DNA from: Anoplopoma fimbria
Taxonomy: Eukaryota > Chordata > Actinopteri > Perciformes > Anoplopomatidae
Assembly: GCF_027596085.1 (NCBI RefSeq)
Contig: NC_072467.1
Coordinates: forward strand, 1,462,361 to 1,526,360
Direction: 5' to 3'
DNA: 64,000 nt
Positions 34,401 to 46,799 of this stretch are shown here, in pieces. The notes beneath the pieces are model-generated. The model did no database searches. It worked only from the letters and a program-made list of their open reading frames with translations, and had not been told where the DNA came from. How positions within the stretch are numbered: the first letter of the stretch is position 1; every line of letters begins with the position of its first letter. The position numbers and the translations under genes are program-made.

Positions 34401-35007
34401 ACTGCACTTATCCTATTCGTAGTAGTTTGTAGCACTTACTATATTCGGATTAGTCTGTTGCAATTATAGTTTTCGTAGTAATCTGCCTCTGCACTACACT
34501 TTTGCTCTGGTTTATGCTTTAAGATGCTTGTTTAAGAAAGGAGATGCACTTATGACTTCTGGTGACTAGTAGTTCTCTTGAATACCTATGTTGAATACAC
34601 TTCCTGTAAGTCGCTTTGGATAAAAGCGTCTGCTAAATGACTGTAATGTAATGTAATGTAATGTAAATCACCAGCATGTTGGGCCAAACATAAAAACGTG
34701 CATATGACGTTACAGACCTTCCAATGGGCCCAGGAGGAGAGCCTGGCTGGGGGAGGCTCACTGCTCCCGGCTGCTCATTGTCTGGAGTCGTCCTCTGGGT
34801 CAGACCCTCTTGAAGTGCCTCTTCGCAATTTTCCACTGTGGAAGCAGTGCTGTTTTCTAATTGGTCTAATTCATCATCATCACCATCACCATCTCCAGAC
34901 ACTCCAGAAGATGAGGGACTAGACGTCTGTCTGTCTCCCAGCTGAGTCCCAAAGGCGATGCTGCTATTGTTCAAACCCACATCACTCTCAATCACATCCG
35001 ATGCCAT
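25456..35007 (-). CDS. bnip2: BCL2/adenovirus E1B 19 kDa-interacting protein 2 (BNIP2)
   Basis: Ten coding exons on the minus strand join in frame to 430 codons: 35007-34718, 31647-31552, 31415-31348, 30914-30738, 29301-29119, 28905-28803, 28720-28589, 28471-28385, 28301-28203, 25513-25456. All introns are GT-AG. Residues 1-112 are an acidic, Ser/Thr-rich extension, as in the longer mammalian isoform. Met113 ([16 protein letters not shown]) matches the start of the short form, so an alternative start there is plausible. Residues 168-211 hold APDISLTLD and the NEFEWED motif, the W-E-D type that binds kinesin light chain, split across the exon 4/5 junction. About 255-415 is the BCH (CRAL-TRIO-like) domain, with [39 protein letters not shown] and [10 protein letters not shown]. 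The family binds small GTPases and GAPs such as Cdc42 and Rho regulators in cytoplasm and membranes. BNIP2 rather than PRUNE2 because the N-terminal MEGVEL-type segment is present. Confidence 0.93.
25514..28202 (-). other. Intron 9 of bnip2
   Basis: A 2.7-kb intron. I see no repeat element or further exon; there is a T/G-rich stretch at 26870-26890 and a G-rich patch at 27094-27104. Confidence 0.55.
29302..30737 (-). other. Intron 4 of bnip2
   Basis: Ordinary AT-rich intron. Open frames at 30111-30621 on both strands are not supported as genes. Intron 3 (30915-31347) is likewise featureless. Confidence 0.5.
33819..34034. mobile_element. Tc1/mariner-type MITE
   Basis: 216-bp element with inverted ends of about 39 bp. 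The left end begins CAGTACCAGTCAAAAGTTTG and the right end is its near-perfect inverse, flanked by TA on both sides (33817-33818 and 34035-34036) as expected for a TA target duplication. No transposase is encoded. Confidence 0.9.
34300..34666 (+). mobile_element. Fish retroposon with internal ~31-bp units
   Basis: Several degenerate units of the GCACTTATTGTATTCGTATT type (about 34320-34480), a unique part, then a 3' end GTAAGTCGCTTTGGATAAAA and a TAATG pentamer tail to 34666. The same 3' end is on the tRNA-SINE at 4866-5192, suggesting both use the tail of one LINE partner. It may be a SINE or a truncated LINE. Confidence 0.7.
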
Positions 35008-35580
35008 GCCTTCGTGTCCTCCTGTCCTCCCTAGTGCCAGAGTGGAAAAAACAATGAAAAGTTTGCTTGTTAGCTCGAATAAGTCAAGACACACAACTTC
35101 TTTTGGCTTAGCGTGTTAGCTCTCGGTCGCTAACCCGCTAGCCAGGAGGAGTGTTGTTGTTGTTGTTGTTGTTGACAGCTAACAACAGGGTGCACAGATA
35201 GTCACTTTTTCCTAAATGCGTCACAGTGCGTGAACTCGGGACACCAAAGAGTGTGCTAGCTTTGCACAAGCAGCTCATGAACGTCCTCCCTTCCTTCCTT
35301 CCTCCTGCGGACGTCACGTGATCCGCGCTAGCATGTGTGCTAGCTAGCTAGCTAACTAACTTAGCCACAGCATAAAAAACACGCTAATGGTTGTCTAGTA
35401 AGCGCTGGTATGAATCCATAAAATTGATGCAGTTGTTGACTATGAAACAACGGAAGGACAACCGTCCCATGGATCCATGTTTGGTGTAAAGTCAGTGTCC
35501 ACCAACACCAATATCCGCTATGCTACCGTTAGCTTTCTATAGGAGCGCTCTGTTGTTTTAAGCTAGCGGTAGGGTTGCCA
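35008..35580 (-). promoter_or_regulatory. bnip2 5' UTR and promoter region
   Basis: GC-richer than its surroundings, with GCTAGC-rich stretches, a GTT triplet repeat (35151-35174) and a GGACGTCACGTGATC block near 35311-35324 combining a CRE half and an E-box (CACGTG). A minus-strand acceptor-like CACTAG just upstream of the ATG (near 35031) suggests a non-coding first exon. The transcription start is not determined. Confidence 0.45.
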
Positions 35581-36740
35581 GAGTTGGTTGCCAGTTGTGT
35601 GTCCTCCAGTTTCAGATCCAAACTTTCTACGCTCATCAATCAAGCGCAAAGCACAGATTTATTTTATTTATTTTTACATTTTTATTCAGGACGCATTGTT
35701 TTCACCATCCGAATAACTATATGCTTTCCATCATCTTGCCTTGAAAAAATATTTTTATAATATAAAAATTTAAATTATTTTCAGTGTCTCACAAGTTGAA
35801 ATGATCTAAACAAAGTTGATGAGTTAGATAAAATGAGATTACAGCAGCATAGATATAGTGCAAACAAGGTACATAGTAGACAAAACAAACAAGTATTTAA
35901 AATAAGTAAGATAAAAAAAAAAAATCCACAATAATAATATAAAAAAAAAAGAAATCTTATAAATACAGACAGAATAATTATATTATTCCTTTATTGATCT
36001 CCATGGGGAAATTCAAGTGTTGCAGCAGCTCAACTATACAGACACAGACAATAAATACACATATAGTTATATAATACACATACTATACAACTACACAGAC
36101 AATAAATACACATATAGTTATAGTTATAGTATTGCACAGTGTATTTGTATTGCGTTACATTTATCTCCAACTGTAGTTCAAAATAAATCATGTTATTGGA
36201 GTTAGAGTCTTTGATATAGGTTAGTATATATTATATATTAGCCTAAATGTTTCTGACTGTTGCTCTATGGTATATAATCAAATCTGGCACCACTAACACA
36301 TTAGATCCTCCCTTGAACTGTAGGTGTCACTAAGGAATCCGTTGATCTACTTTGTATTCTAGACTTTGATTTTCCTTTGGACTTTTAGGGAAACAGTGCT
36401 CTCGATCAAATATCCCTAACTATCTGTAAAGTGGTATGCTAAATTTTGGTTGCACAATTATTAATAATGTCTCTATTGTACTTACTGTAAATTTTAGTAG
36501 TAGGTCTGTTAAAGTAGTAGGCTAACTAAGTATAAAGACTCAAGTAAATACAAAGAATACGTAGTATCCATAGTATTCATGTAAAACACTATTTTATATG
36601 ATTATTTTCATATTGTGTTTTTTAATACGTCTATAATTTATTTTATTGTACATTGTACATTTTACTCAATTAAACTGAAGTAACCGATTAAACCTATGAT
36701 CAGTTTATACATGTAATTGCATTGTTATTGATTGTAAATA
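35581..36740. other. Intergenic AT-rich DNA with a retroposon-tail relic
   Basis: Around 35985-36120 lies CCTTTATTGATCTCCATGGG followed by two copies of an ACAGACAATAAATACACATA unit, resembling the 3' tail of a degraded fish retroposon. No gene is seen. Confidence 0.4.
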
Positions 36741-36752
36741 CAACGTTAAGGT

Positions 36753-37226
36753 ATGTTGAAATATGGGCCAGCTCAATCACCGCTGGTGTGTAATAACCAT
36801 AGTTTGTATATAATGTTAGCATTGATAAGGAGAAATGTATAGTTTGATAATAGGGTCGAAATGTCCTCTGTTTTCAATAGCCCTTGAAATCTTCAGGTAC
36901 CATCTCTCTATAAATTGGGCGTGGCCAGGTGTCAATTAGCTATTAGCCAATCAGTGCCTTATCCCAGGTGACTAATGTGACCTAGGGGTGGGACTACGAG
37001 GGCGAGAAACAGAAGTATGCAACTTTAAACTCAGGTTGTGACTCATGTGTAATCGCTTATTTCACTGTGAATAATAAAGTTTCATAATCGAGTTCTCATA
37101 GCTGCATGCGAGAGGAACCTGTACATGGACAGAGCCTCAGAAAGGGTTTCTCAATTGCACACCTCACTGCTGGACATTGGGGTTTGAAAAGACTGTTTCT
37201 AACAGCCTGCTGAGTCCTAAGGAACA
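36753..37226 (+). other. LTR-like or promoter-like block
   Basis: A TATAAAT at 36909-36915, an AATAAA at 37073-37078 and a donor-like GTGAGT at 37227-37232 occur in that order, the arrangement of a short LTR (U3-R-U5) followed by a splice donor. A TGTTGAAATATG start near 36753 fits the TG end of an LTR. No downstream gag, pol or env frame is visible, so it would be a solo LTR. A cellular promoter with first exon is the alternative. Confidence 0.3.
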
Positions 37227-37304
37227 GTGAGTACAGACAATGTTTCCCTTGAGGTTTTCAAATGAGCCCCAACAAGCGCGCAAACGTCTTGGTACCACAA
37301 GCTG

Positions 37305-37905
37305 AATTATAAAGTTTTTTATTATTTTTTATTGAACAAATTGCACATGTACCATTTTCACAACCTGAAACGAAGCCAAATAGAAACATTCAAACTATCA
37401 TGCCAGGGTGCAACTGCAGAAGATAAGAAAAATAGACAGAAATAAATAAACATGGAAAAATGTAAATAAGTAATAAAAAGAAAAAAGGGATAGCTAAGGT
37501 ACACATTTTAATTGTATTTTTACATACATAGATAACAAGTAATGCATGTTGTTAAAGTTCTTATGTCTTTTTTTTGTTGGTATAGCATTTATTACTTATT
37601 ATTTATGTACAGTTCAAATTCTTTGTAAAAAACACATAACATAGGTCTTTGACTTGTAAACATACATTTATATAATTTGGCAAGAATAACCAATAGATTT
37701 GTGATATATGCCCTTAGCTAACATGTTTATTATAGGTAAAGAATCTAAATGTAACATTTTCAAAAAGTAATGAAAAGTCTTTTGAAACATCTTTCCACAA
37801 TTTTTTTTAGAATACTGACAATGCCAGAAAAGCTGAATTATAAAATCCCGGGGATTATTTTGTTTTATTTTCTTTGGGTCACCACAGTATTTTACATTCA
37901 TTCAT
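37305..37905 (-). mobile_element. L1-like LINE relic, 3' end of ORF2
   Basis: The minus strand encodes IIQLFWHCQYSKK and then INMLAKGIYHKS, and in another frame VFYKEFELYINNK before a stop. This order and pattern resemble the C-terminus of L1-type ORF2 in fish. A frameshift separates the pieces and the 5' part is missing. The region beyond the stop ends in A-rich DNA with AATAAA on that strand, as for a LINE 3' UTR. The product is dead. Confidence 0.5.
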
Positions 37906-40550
37906 TAAGTCGTGGTTTTATGTTATTTGCATGTTTGGAAGATGGTCGTGTGATTCATGTGGTAAAATAAGGGTTTTGGTGGCTATGTATAAATGCATGT
38001 GAGTCTAAGCTCACAATGACAGTATAGCTATAAAACTGGCTAACTTGGCCTCTCTGCACCCTCGTCAGTCATATGCCAAAATCTGTTCACACATGCTCAT
38101 TTTCTTTTTAAATAAGATTCAGCAATTCAGCTAGCATGAGAAGGGATTATCAGATATAGCATTAACGGGGTATGCAATGCTTATCCTTTTAAGAAATGGA
38201 AAAAAAGGAAATTAAGTATACAAATATATGCATGATATTATTTAAAACATTTTTGCATCCACCGTTACAGTATATTGTCTGTATTAAAAACCACATCCTC
38301 ACATTATATTAAATAACCTATTAGATTTTAAATTGCTCATTTAGGTTACATGTTATACAAATATTATGTAGTTTATTATACTGTGTTAAAATCTGATTTT
38401 GGAACAGTTACTTCAGTCACTTCAATAAGTCTTAGCTCATCCTCAGTGACTGATCTTTTCCACTAGGTGGAGGCAGATGCTTATTTAAACACTGCAGTCT
38501 GGAGGGATATCTTCATTGATTAAGATCCACCATAGCTCAGACCCTCTTGAAGAGAAAACTGAACCAAAGTTGGAGATGTTATGAGGAAGAATTTGCCATT
38601 TATAATTATTTAAGCAAACTTAAGTTACATTTGTAGATGGTTCCAGATTTATCTGAATTTACCAATGACACATTGTTTTGTCCTGTAATTCAGGTAAAAT
38701 TACATGTCTTTTGTGATAGTAATATTTTCATATGAACTTGCATTCACCTATCAGGTGTTGCCTTATCAATAGATAATTCTAGAGAATATAGGGTATGTCA
38801 ATCTATTTAATTTTAAGAGCTTTCAGAAACGATTTAAAGGATTAAAATGCAACAAATGCGCTATGATTTCTCTTTTGGTAATAATTGCCCTTTAACTATC
38901 AGACCTCATAGTTTTAAAAAAGGACTGATAGCTATAGATCTAATATAATGATGCTGCCTGGTTAATACCTCCTCTGTGTGCAGCGGATCATTCAGTGTAA
39001 TTTCTAATTAACACGTTGCTATTTACTCTGTTGGATCATTAGGCCTCATCACAAAAGGATAATCCAGTCAAATTGAGAGTTTATGCTTCCTTTCCACCAT
39101 GGTGCTGTTTGCTAATGAGTCCTGTTGCAATTATCTAACAGATTAAGACAAATGTTGACTGTTTGGCCAAGATAGATGTATTGAGCCAGGCTTTAGCATT
39201 AACATGGATAACACAGATAGAAGAATGAGGTTCCTTATAAATTCACATTTGTACTCAAAATGTCACAGAAAATACCCAGAATAACAGTGGAATTTTGATC
39301 AATCATACCTTTTGATAAATTGAGTTTGTCCTTTTGATACTTAATAAAATATAAATTTCTATTGTTATGAAATTGTATGTTAAATTCTAAAATGTTTTTT
39401 TTAGAAAAACTCTGACCAGAATAAGATAGTTAAGACCAAAAAAGCCAGTGCAAATAACCTTAGTGAAAGAACACTATTGTAATGTTTGTGTAGCATTGTT
39501 CAATACAGTAAACCTTTCTCGTCAATACAGTTAAGCGTCAGGGAGCAGCTATTGTTGTTCATACAGTTTTACTGTAAGCCTAGCAGTTGATTTAAACAAT
39601 AAAGTAGCATTGTCTGATGCAGGATGTTTCTCCTTTTTAAAAGCAATACAAGAATTCCAGATCTCAACACAGATGCTGTAGCAGACCTGTCCTTTCATGA
39701 TGAAAGGAGGGATGAACGTTGGGATCAGAGATGGAAGCTGTAACCTATTTGTGAAGCAGAATCATTAGGAGGGTTCTCCAACCAATTTCCATAAGTGGGG
39801 TAGCGGGATGTATTTAGGCTACTCGAAGTATATCACTAATGAGAAAAGACAAAAAGGATTCATGTGCATGTTTTATGCAATCTCTTTTTGGGTGTAGATG
39901 AATAATTATTTATGATTGCAAAGCCTAAAAGGGAGGCAAAAAGATAGCGACTGCAAAGAGACTTGTAAAAAATTTAAAGAGGAAGTTAAATGAATATTTA
40001 AGGCAAGATGAAATATTTAATGGAAACAAATGAGCAAAACATTTAAAACGGCATGATAAATAGTAGTGAGTGCCATTAAAATGACCCTCTTAATTTGTGC
40101 TATTTGCTGCAGTAGCCATAAGCTCTCATTCATACTCAAAATGGTGCGAACTTAGGACTCTGACAATTGTTTTCAGCGTGCCACTCATTATATAAGGACA
40201 TTGTGTCTGTAACCCGGGGCTGACCTCAGAGCTGAGAAATATTAGCCTTTGATTCAGTGGCCTTTGTATTGATGCCACAAGGCAGAAACTATTTATTGAC
40301 CTTCAAGTTGAGGTTAGGGTTCTGAAAAAAACACATAATGACAAAAGTTCTGAATATGGTTGCTGTTAATTTTAACAGAGACATTCTGCACTAGGTTTTA
40401 TAATAGTGTTTCAGTATGATACTCACAGTACATTTTGTACTATTTCACCTACCGACATAAAAAAAAACAAAGAAACATCTGGAGTATGCACCAGCTCAGT
40501 TCATTTGTTTTCTCAATGCGAAAATAATTAAATCAGCAAACAAATAATTA
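37906..40550. other. Gene desert, part 1
   Basis: AT-rich DNA without supportable genes or named repeats. The stretch 38940-39220 is somewhat richer in non-repetitive TAATTA- and ATTA-type motifs. Otherwise nothing is seen. Confidence 0.4.
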
Positions 40551-40559
40551 TTCAAGTCA

Positions 40560-41400
40560 ATGAGAACAATTATCTCAAAGACGCCTCTGAGACTTGGATG
40601 TGCATACTGAATTGATTAATTATCCTGCTAAAGATAATTGAGTGGAGCTGGATCTTTGACTGCTTCCTTTCAACATACTCTCGCCTCCACCTTGATCTTG
40701 AAGAATATTATTTTGAAATCGCCATAATATGATGACATGTGGGACTCTTAAAGAGCTCTATTTTAATTTTGCAGTTTCTGCATTACTTTACATTATTCCT
40801 GCATCATTAGAGGAAACAATCTGAAATTGTCCATAGAAATTAGAAATTAAGGGATATTCATCTCTTACTTCATGGACCCTAGGTTTTTAGAATATGTTCT
40901 TATCTTTATTAAATTGCCTATAAAATATATTTAAAGATAAAGCAGTGCACTGGCCAGAGTTGTCTGTCCAAGTTCAACTTTGCTGGTGACTCTGTGTCGT
41001 GCCCTTACTAACCCCTGGGCAGACTATTACTTACTTCTGAGCCAGACAGAGATCATTACCTCTGTGAATGATGGCAAGGTAGCCCGAGCCCAACAGCTTT
41101 ATTTCCCAGCTCAACTCGACGGACGCAAGCCATCACATCCTGTTAACAATTCCATGGCTCCACCATAAAGATAAGCTCCCTCAATCTGCTCCGTCTGTCT
41201 CAATCGTGCTGAAGGGCCATCAGTCATCACTAGGTGGGACGGGTAACCCTCCATATTCACTTGTGATTGACACCGTTTAGATGATTCAGTTAGAATCACT
41301 GGGCTGTTTATTTCCTCTGTGCACCAGTGTACTGTTTTCCGATTAAGGGAGTTCATGAAATATTTATTCTTGATATCGATTTATTCAACCTCATGCCATG
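40560..41400. promoter_or_regulatory. Candidate conserved non-coding block
   Basis: GC-richer, non-repetitive DNA in an AT-rich desert, with homeodomain-type cores (AATAATTA, GATTAATTATC near 40615) and no long frame above 81 codons. This is the look of a vertebrate enhancer island; conservation was not tested. Confidence 0.25.
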
Positions 41401-44400
41401 AGTCTTTTCACACTGAGCAAATATTGGTCCAATTTAATGTGGAATCTTTCAAATGGCGAGATGAATTAGGGCTTTGACATTTTAATCAGAGTGAACATAA
41501 GAAGCCAATTGTCACTGTCAAACCACATGAAGGTCATTTCAGTTGTTAAGGATCTGCTTGCCATAGCATTTTAATAGTTACATCCTAATGATTCGTTTAC
41601 ATGTGAGATCAGGTTGATATTTTATGTATAAGCACATATTCTATTCAAGGCCTTTTATTCTATTAACCTGTCCTGTCTTTATTGGATCTTTTCTAAGATA
41701 ATTCCCATATGGCTTAGCCTTTGATAAATATGCTTTTAGGTCTGTCTAATTAATGCATTCCGCTGTGATTTTCTTCACTTGTCACCCACTCTTTAACCTC
41801 ATAGCGGAGGAACAGACTTTTCCTACTCAAATTAAAGGTCCTCTGAGACGCTGTACATGTGTGAGCTAATGATGTAGTGTGCGCTGTACAACCTGATATC
41901 TTATCTTGAGGGTCTTGTTGAAATGTTTTGAGTAGGAATGATTTCTATGACCTCACTATTATGGAGTGTGGATATATTCCAAGCAAACATGTTTTATTTT
42001 ATTGTGTCTGTTCTTAACTGATTATTCTGACTTTTTTCAGTTTGATTGCCTGGTGAATTCAGAGTTTTTATTAGCATTGGTTGTGTAACAGACAAAATAT
42101 TAGTCTGATATTTGCTTTGTGATTAGGTTCTCGTAGTGGTTGAAATATTGCTTATAGTGTTTGTTGCTGTATTACAGTTGATAGTGTTTGTCGATTTGTA
42201 ACAGACTGTAACTCTTTACATTATTTAAAAAACAATGGGGAAAAATGTAATCAAACAAAGAATCGTTATGTGGCCACAGACCAACAAAGCAGACCGGTGT
42301 TGAGACAGCATTTCTGAAAGGACGCAGGAGGATAGGCCTCCACTAGCTAAGTCTACCTTTTCCAAATTAATTAAACCATTTCAGCATTTTTAAATGTACT
42401 ACTCAATTTTTCCCTTTCACTGCCAGCATATCTGCATTTCCCAGCCATGTGACCAAGGGAGCATTCTTATGTATAATGAATGGGGTAAGGCGGTGATCAG
42501 CATAGACACTCCATTTAAAGTTGCCTAATGAGAGAAAGAAAAAGCTGAACGCTTTGAATTATTACAATAAAATAGTCTAAGGTCTATAACATATTATATT
42601 TTACTAACACAACCATGCTGTTAATTGTAATAAAACTATGTTAGACACTCCAATGTCTGATTCATACAGCTGTCACCTGTTAATGTAAAATGTTACAATG
42701 TGGCTTAAAAGGGAAAATAGCCTTAAAAAGTCACCGCAGGATTTGTTGTCTATTTCTATGGTTACAAGACCCAGGGTGCCTAGTGTTAAAGCAGAGTCTT
42801 TACAAATAGTAAACATTGTCTTTGTACACATCCACAGCAAAGGTTGTTAGGGAGGAATAGCTCAGGTTCTTGGGTGGTCAGTAAGAGCGCAGAATTCACC
42901 AACAAATACAACATATAAATAAGCATTTTATTGACTTTAATTCAGAACATCCAAGAAAAATATTTAAATGCAAATTAGTTGCGGTTGTAAAAATACTCTG
43001 TACTCAAGCACCATTGGACTGCCGATGTGAGATATGATTATTTTATAGTTACGTCTGTTTGCCTTTTGGGGCCACCAACATTTGCAAATGACCTAATAAA
43101 GAATCAAGTACTCTTATGTCACCGTATGATGGATCGGTCGGGTTGAACTTTTTCTGTCCAAAGAGAGGTTGAAAATATCATTTAAAGGGGTTTGCTTATA
43201 AAATAAGAATAAAACATGAACTATTTGTTGTATTACAGTTTGTTTGATATCTTATGCTAAGCATACATTTTATTTTCACATCCCATTAAAACATTCAGAT
43301 GTGCATCATAACTACTATATAGATTTGCTCTTTAGTATTTAGATCATGTTATTCAGAGTAAGATTAGAGTCAGTTAAGGTTATAGCAAAATGTTGGTCAT
43401 GTTTATTGTTACTGTTGAAATAAGTTTGATGTAGTATCGTATACATCAAGGTAAAGCACTATTGATACAAAAAACGGAAATTTTCCATTACATCAGGTTC
43501 ACTGAGGACACAAATCTTAACTCAGTTAAGAGTTATGGTATTGTTTAGGCAAAAATAGATTTTTGACACTTGACTGAGCTATCAAACAACCTAAGTACAT
43601 CCATTGTCAAAATGCCAAGATTCTTTGAAAGTCAAAGATTGATCAAGCCCTCAGCCAACACAGAACTCTTTGAAGCGTCTTTTTTATGTAGTGTGTCTGA
43701 AAAGCCTCTCCGTAACTGTCAGAGCATGCATCTTACATCCAGTGAGTGATGAGAAAAAGCAAAACTTATAATTACTCTTTCTGTCACTTTTTTATGATAA
43801 ATGTTTAAGTTACCATCCACACAAAACAATAAATATTGTGCACAGAAGTTGCTATTTTCCCCAATCTGGCTTCAAGCCCTCTAAAGAATTTATTCACCAT
43901 TACAGCCAAACATTGTAACTACAAAAATACTTTTCCTTGTCTTTAAAAAGATGAAATATTTTCTCTGCTATGTGATTCTCTTCTCTCTGTATTTCGAGAG
44001 ATACTGACCTAAAAAGGTTGATCAAAGACTGTTGGAACTCTACAGCCTGCAGCAACCAATAAATTGGTCCATTCGATGTTTTGCACTGACAAATTATTCT
44101 CCAGAGTACTAACATTCTTGGTAGCAACTCAATTAGCAAGAGACAGATGTAGCAAGGATTCACATTTATGTTTCATAGACCTTTCAATATTTTATTATTT
44201 CAGTGCATGTTAGCACGGACCCTTTTATGTCACAGGAATGATAACTATTTGCTAATTCTCACATAAAGTGATAGTTGTTTTGGTGCGTATTCAGATTTGT
44301 GGGGGGAAAACTACACTGTATAAATCCCTCCTGGCTTTTACACAATGTTGGAATGGCCCTGAGCGTCCATATGCTTTAAAGTGGCTGTTAAAAGCCAATA

Positions 44401-45280
44401 TTTCTTATTACCGTTGAGGGGAGACCGGTTCCGCTCACTGTCAATGTAAAGAGAAATGTCGACAAAGGAATGTGGAAAAATCATACCTAGGAGAAAAATC
44501 ACTTATTAATGTAACCCTTTGTGAAGTTTATATATTTAAACTTTATGAGTTCAGTTCATTTCAGTCTATCTTGTGACATGATCGTTGTCTGACTGAAATA
44601 CATCCCCATGTTTTCAATTATTTTGAGCAGCTGATAAAGAATTACTTTTTTTTACTAGTCTGATTCTTAAAAAAAAAAAAAAAAAGTAATCTCATATTAG
44701 TCTGGTAGGAAGAATAGGTTGTGATTAAAGTACAATGTTGTCTTAAAAAACAAAGATTTGCCATCTACCTGCTTTGCACAAGGGTATATAGACTGTCATT
44801 AATATGCATGGGTCCCTCTTGTCTATGTTCGGGAGTTTGATATTAACCCTCAGAAACACGGGTGACCTTTTGCACCAAACCATATGGTTAACAGTGAGCG
44901 ATCTCCCTGCTGTTCAAGCATCATTTACCTCAGAAAGACACAAAAACAGAGTGTCAACATAATGAAGATGGGTACAAGCATCGAAGAATTCAGATCATAG
45001 AAGATACTTAGATTTAACATAAAATTGTTTATATGCTTCATGCGTGCACCATTGTTTATAAATGGAACATTATATGTAGCTCTTCAACATAGTGGACATT
45101 TATGCTTCAGTATGTTGTGTGTGTGTTTACTCATGGACAACAGAACATCAACATTATAAATATATGATTATACTTGTGTTATGAAAATCAAACATTAGGG
45201 ATTACCACCTTATAGCACAGGAACTGAATCCAGTGAGTTATGATGTACTGATAATGCATCTTTGCAGATACAAATAAATC
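41401..45280. other. Gene desert, part 2
   Basis: AT-rich non-repetitive DNA. An A run lies at 44669-44686. No gene, RNA or mobile element could be supported. Confidence 0.4.
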
Positions 45281-45289
45281 TAGCATTTT

Positions 45290-45560
45290 TCTAAACATGC
45301 TGAGCCTTTGCATATGTCAGCAGCAACAAAACACATGGTGTGCTTTCTGTTATGCAAATATGAAATAGAACCAGTGCACAATAACAGCTTTATAGTCTTA
45401 CTGTACATTTGCCCATAACATCTGAGAATACCAGCCGGCATAATTAACTGCCAATGAAATGTTCCCTCGAGTCAGTCTTCTGCTTTATTAACAAATTAAT
45501 GCAGTCATTTTTAATTGGCCATTGCATTGTAAACCAAATTAGATAAAATGACATGGACAC
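45290..45560. promoter_or_regulatory. Candidate conserved non-coding block with octamer site
   Basis: Contains an octamer-like TATGCAAATATG (45354-45365), GGCATAATTAACTG near 45439 and TTTTTAATTGGCC near 45510: POU- and homeodomain-type cores in unique sequence. Enhancer function is inferred. Confidence 0.3.
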
Positions 45561-45657
45561 ATTTCTGAAGAATAGAACGTGTATTGTCTTCTTTACCTTT
45601 TGTGTTTCTATGGTAATGACAAATTATATTTTCCTCATCAAAAGTAAAGAATATGAT

Positions 45658-45689
45658 CTATTATTATTATTATTATTAATTAATTATTA

Positions 45690-45729
<40 letters not shown>

Positions 45730-45741
45730 TAATAATAATAT
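45658..45741. repeat. (TTA)n/(TAA)n microsatellite, self-complementary
   Basis: A TTA run is followed by a TAA run, so the two halves can pair. Simple repeat. Confidence 0.9.
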
Positions 45742-46518
45742 ATTTTCATTTTGAATTGTTTATTATTTTAGGTGGATAATATATATTGTATATCACGGGA
45801 CCAAAGGTGTTTATGTGTATTTTTAAAAAATAAATGTGTGATATGGCAGGGCTATTTCTGTCTTTATCAATTAATTATTGGTGTTGAATTAGTTAAAGGA
45901 TAGGTAATTAAAAACCCAATAGTAATTTTAGTTGGTTTAAGTTTCCTTAGAGTAAAGTAGAGCTAGTTTGAGCTAACGTAATTTTAATTTACATTTTTTT
46001 TTTGTCATAGCACAAATTTCATAATGACTGTATGAGGAAGTTGGGTTTGTATAAATACATTAGTAAAAATACTGTAATTAGTGTTTTCACCACCTTTTAC
46101 TGTTTGTCTGTGACATTTTAACAATGCAAGCACATGCACAATACTATTAGTATAGTAGTACTATATAGTGTGCTAGAACTATTGTGGACATATTCTGCTT
46201 TATTTATTGCAGCCTAGCTGTCTGCAATGTTTTTATTCACTGGGTGATGTTCAAAACATGATGTAGGACTCCAACAGATGCAGAAACACAGTTGCTGCTC
46301 ACATCACAGTTTGAGATGGGGTTGAAACTGTTAGAATAAATTAGATCAAAGTAAAAGTAAAAAAAAACAACTGAAAGCAGAAGGTGCCCTTTGTGGCTCC
46401 ACATGAAAATTTCTCGCAGCATAGCTTGAAGAAGACAACCAGAGGGTTGACGAGCAGTTATGAGGACATCAAACAATTCTGCCTCCTATTGAAGAAATAG
46501 AAGAGAATTTTTTGGTAA

Positions 46519-46790
46519 GTGAGTCTGCCTTTTTGGCTGGCAGAGATTTTCAGAGTGGGTGTTGCACCTAGCAGCAGGGATGCACCAGTGGAGAACTACC
46601 TGGATAGCTTCCCTAACCACAGACCTCTCCCAGAATGGATCATTAACATCGTGCCAAAGATGGATGGCAACTTTCTGCTCGACTTGCTGGCCGCCAGTGT
46701 ACGAGCAGGGTGCAGGCTTTCCTCTGGTCCCTCGGCCTGCCTGCTGACCTGCTCCTGGGTCTTAGTTAACATTCAGGAGGCCCTGACCTG
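46519..46790 (+). other. GC-rich island with a 90-codon open frame
   Basis: Open from 46519 to a TGA near 46789, GC-rich for this desert and not repetitive. The predicted peptide includes AEIFRVGVAPSSRDAPVENY and PEWIINIVPKMDGNFLLDLL. I do not recognise it, and there is no clear splice or poly(A) context. It could be a conserved non-coding element, a gene relic or chance. Confidence 0.2.
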
Positions 46791-46799
46791 AAAAGCCGG

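Larger units (their letters stand above)
31648..34717 (-). other. Intron 1 (coding) of bnip2
   Basis: A 3-kb intron holding an A run (32649-32673), the Tc1-type MITE at 33819-34034 and a second repeat at 34300-34666 that ends about 50 bp from the splice donor. Confidence 0.6.

Noticed and set aside
25456..35007. Naming the BCH-domain gene prune2
   Set aside because: The short N-terminal half with [16 protein letters not shown] and a total of 430 codons fits BNIP2; PRUNE2 is far longer.
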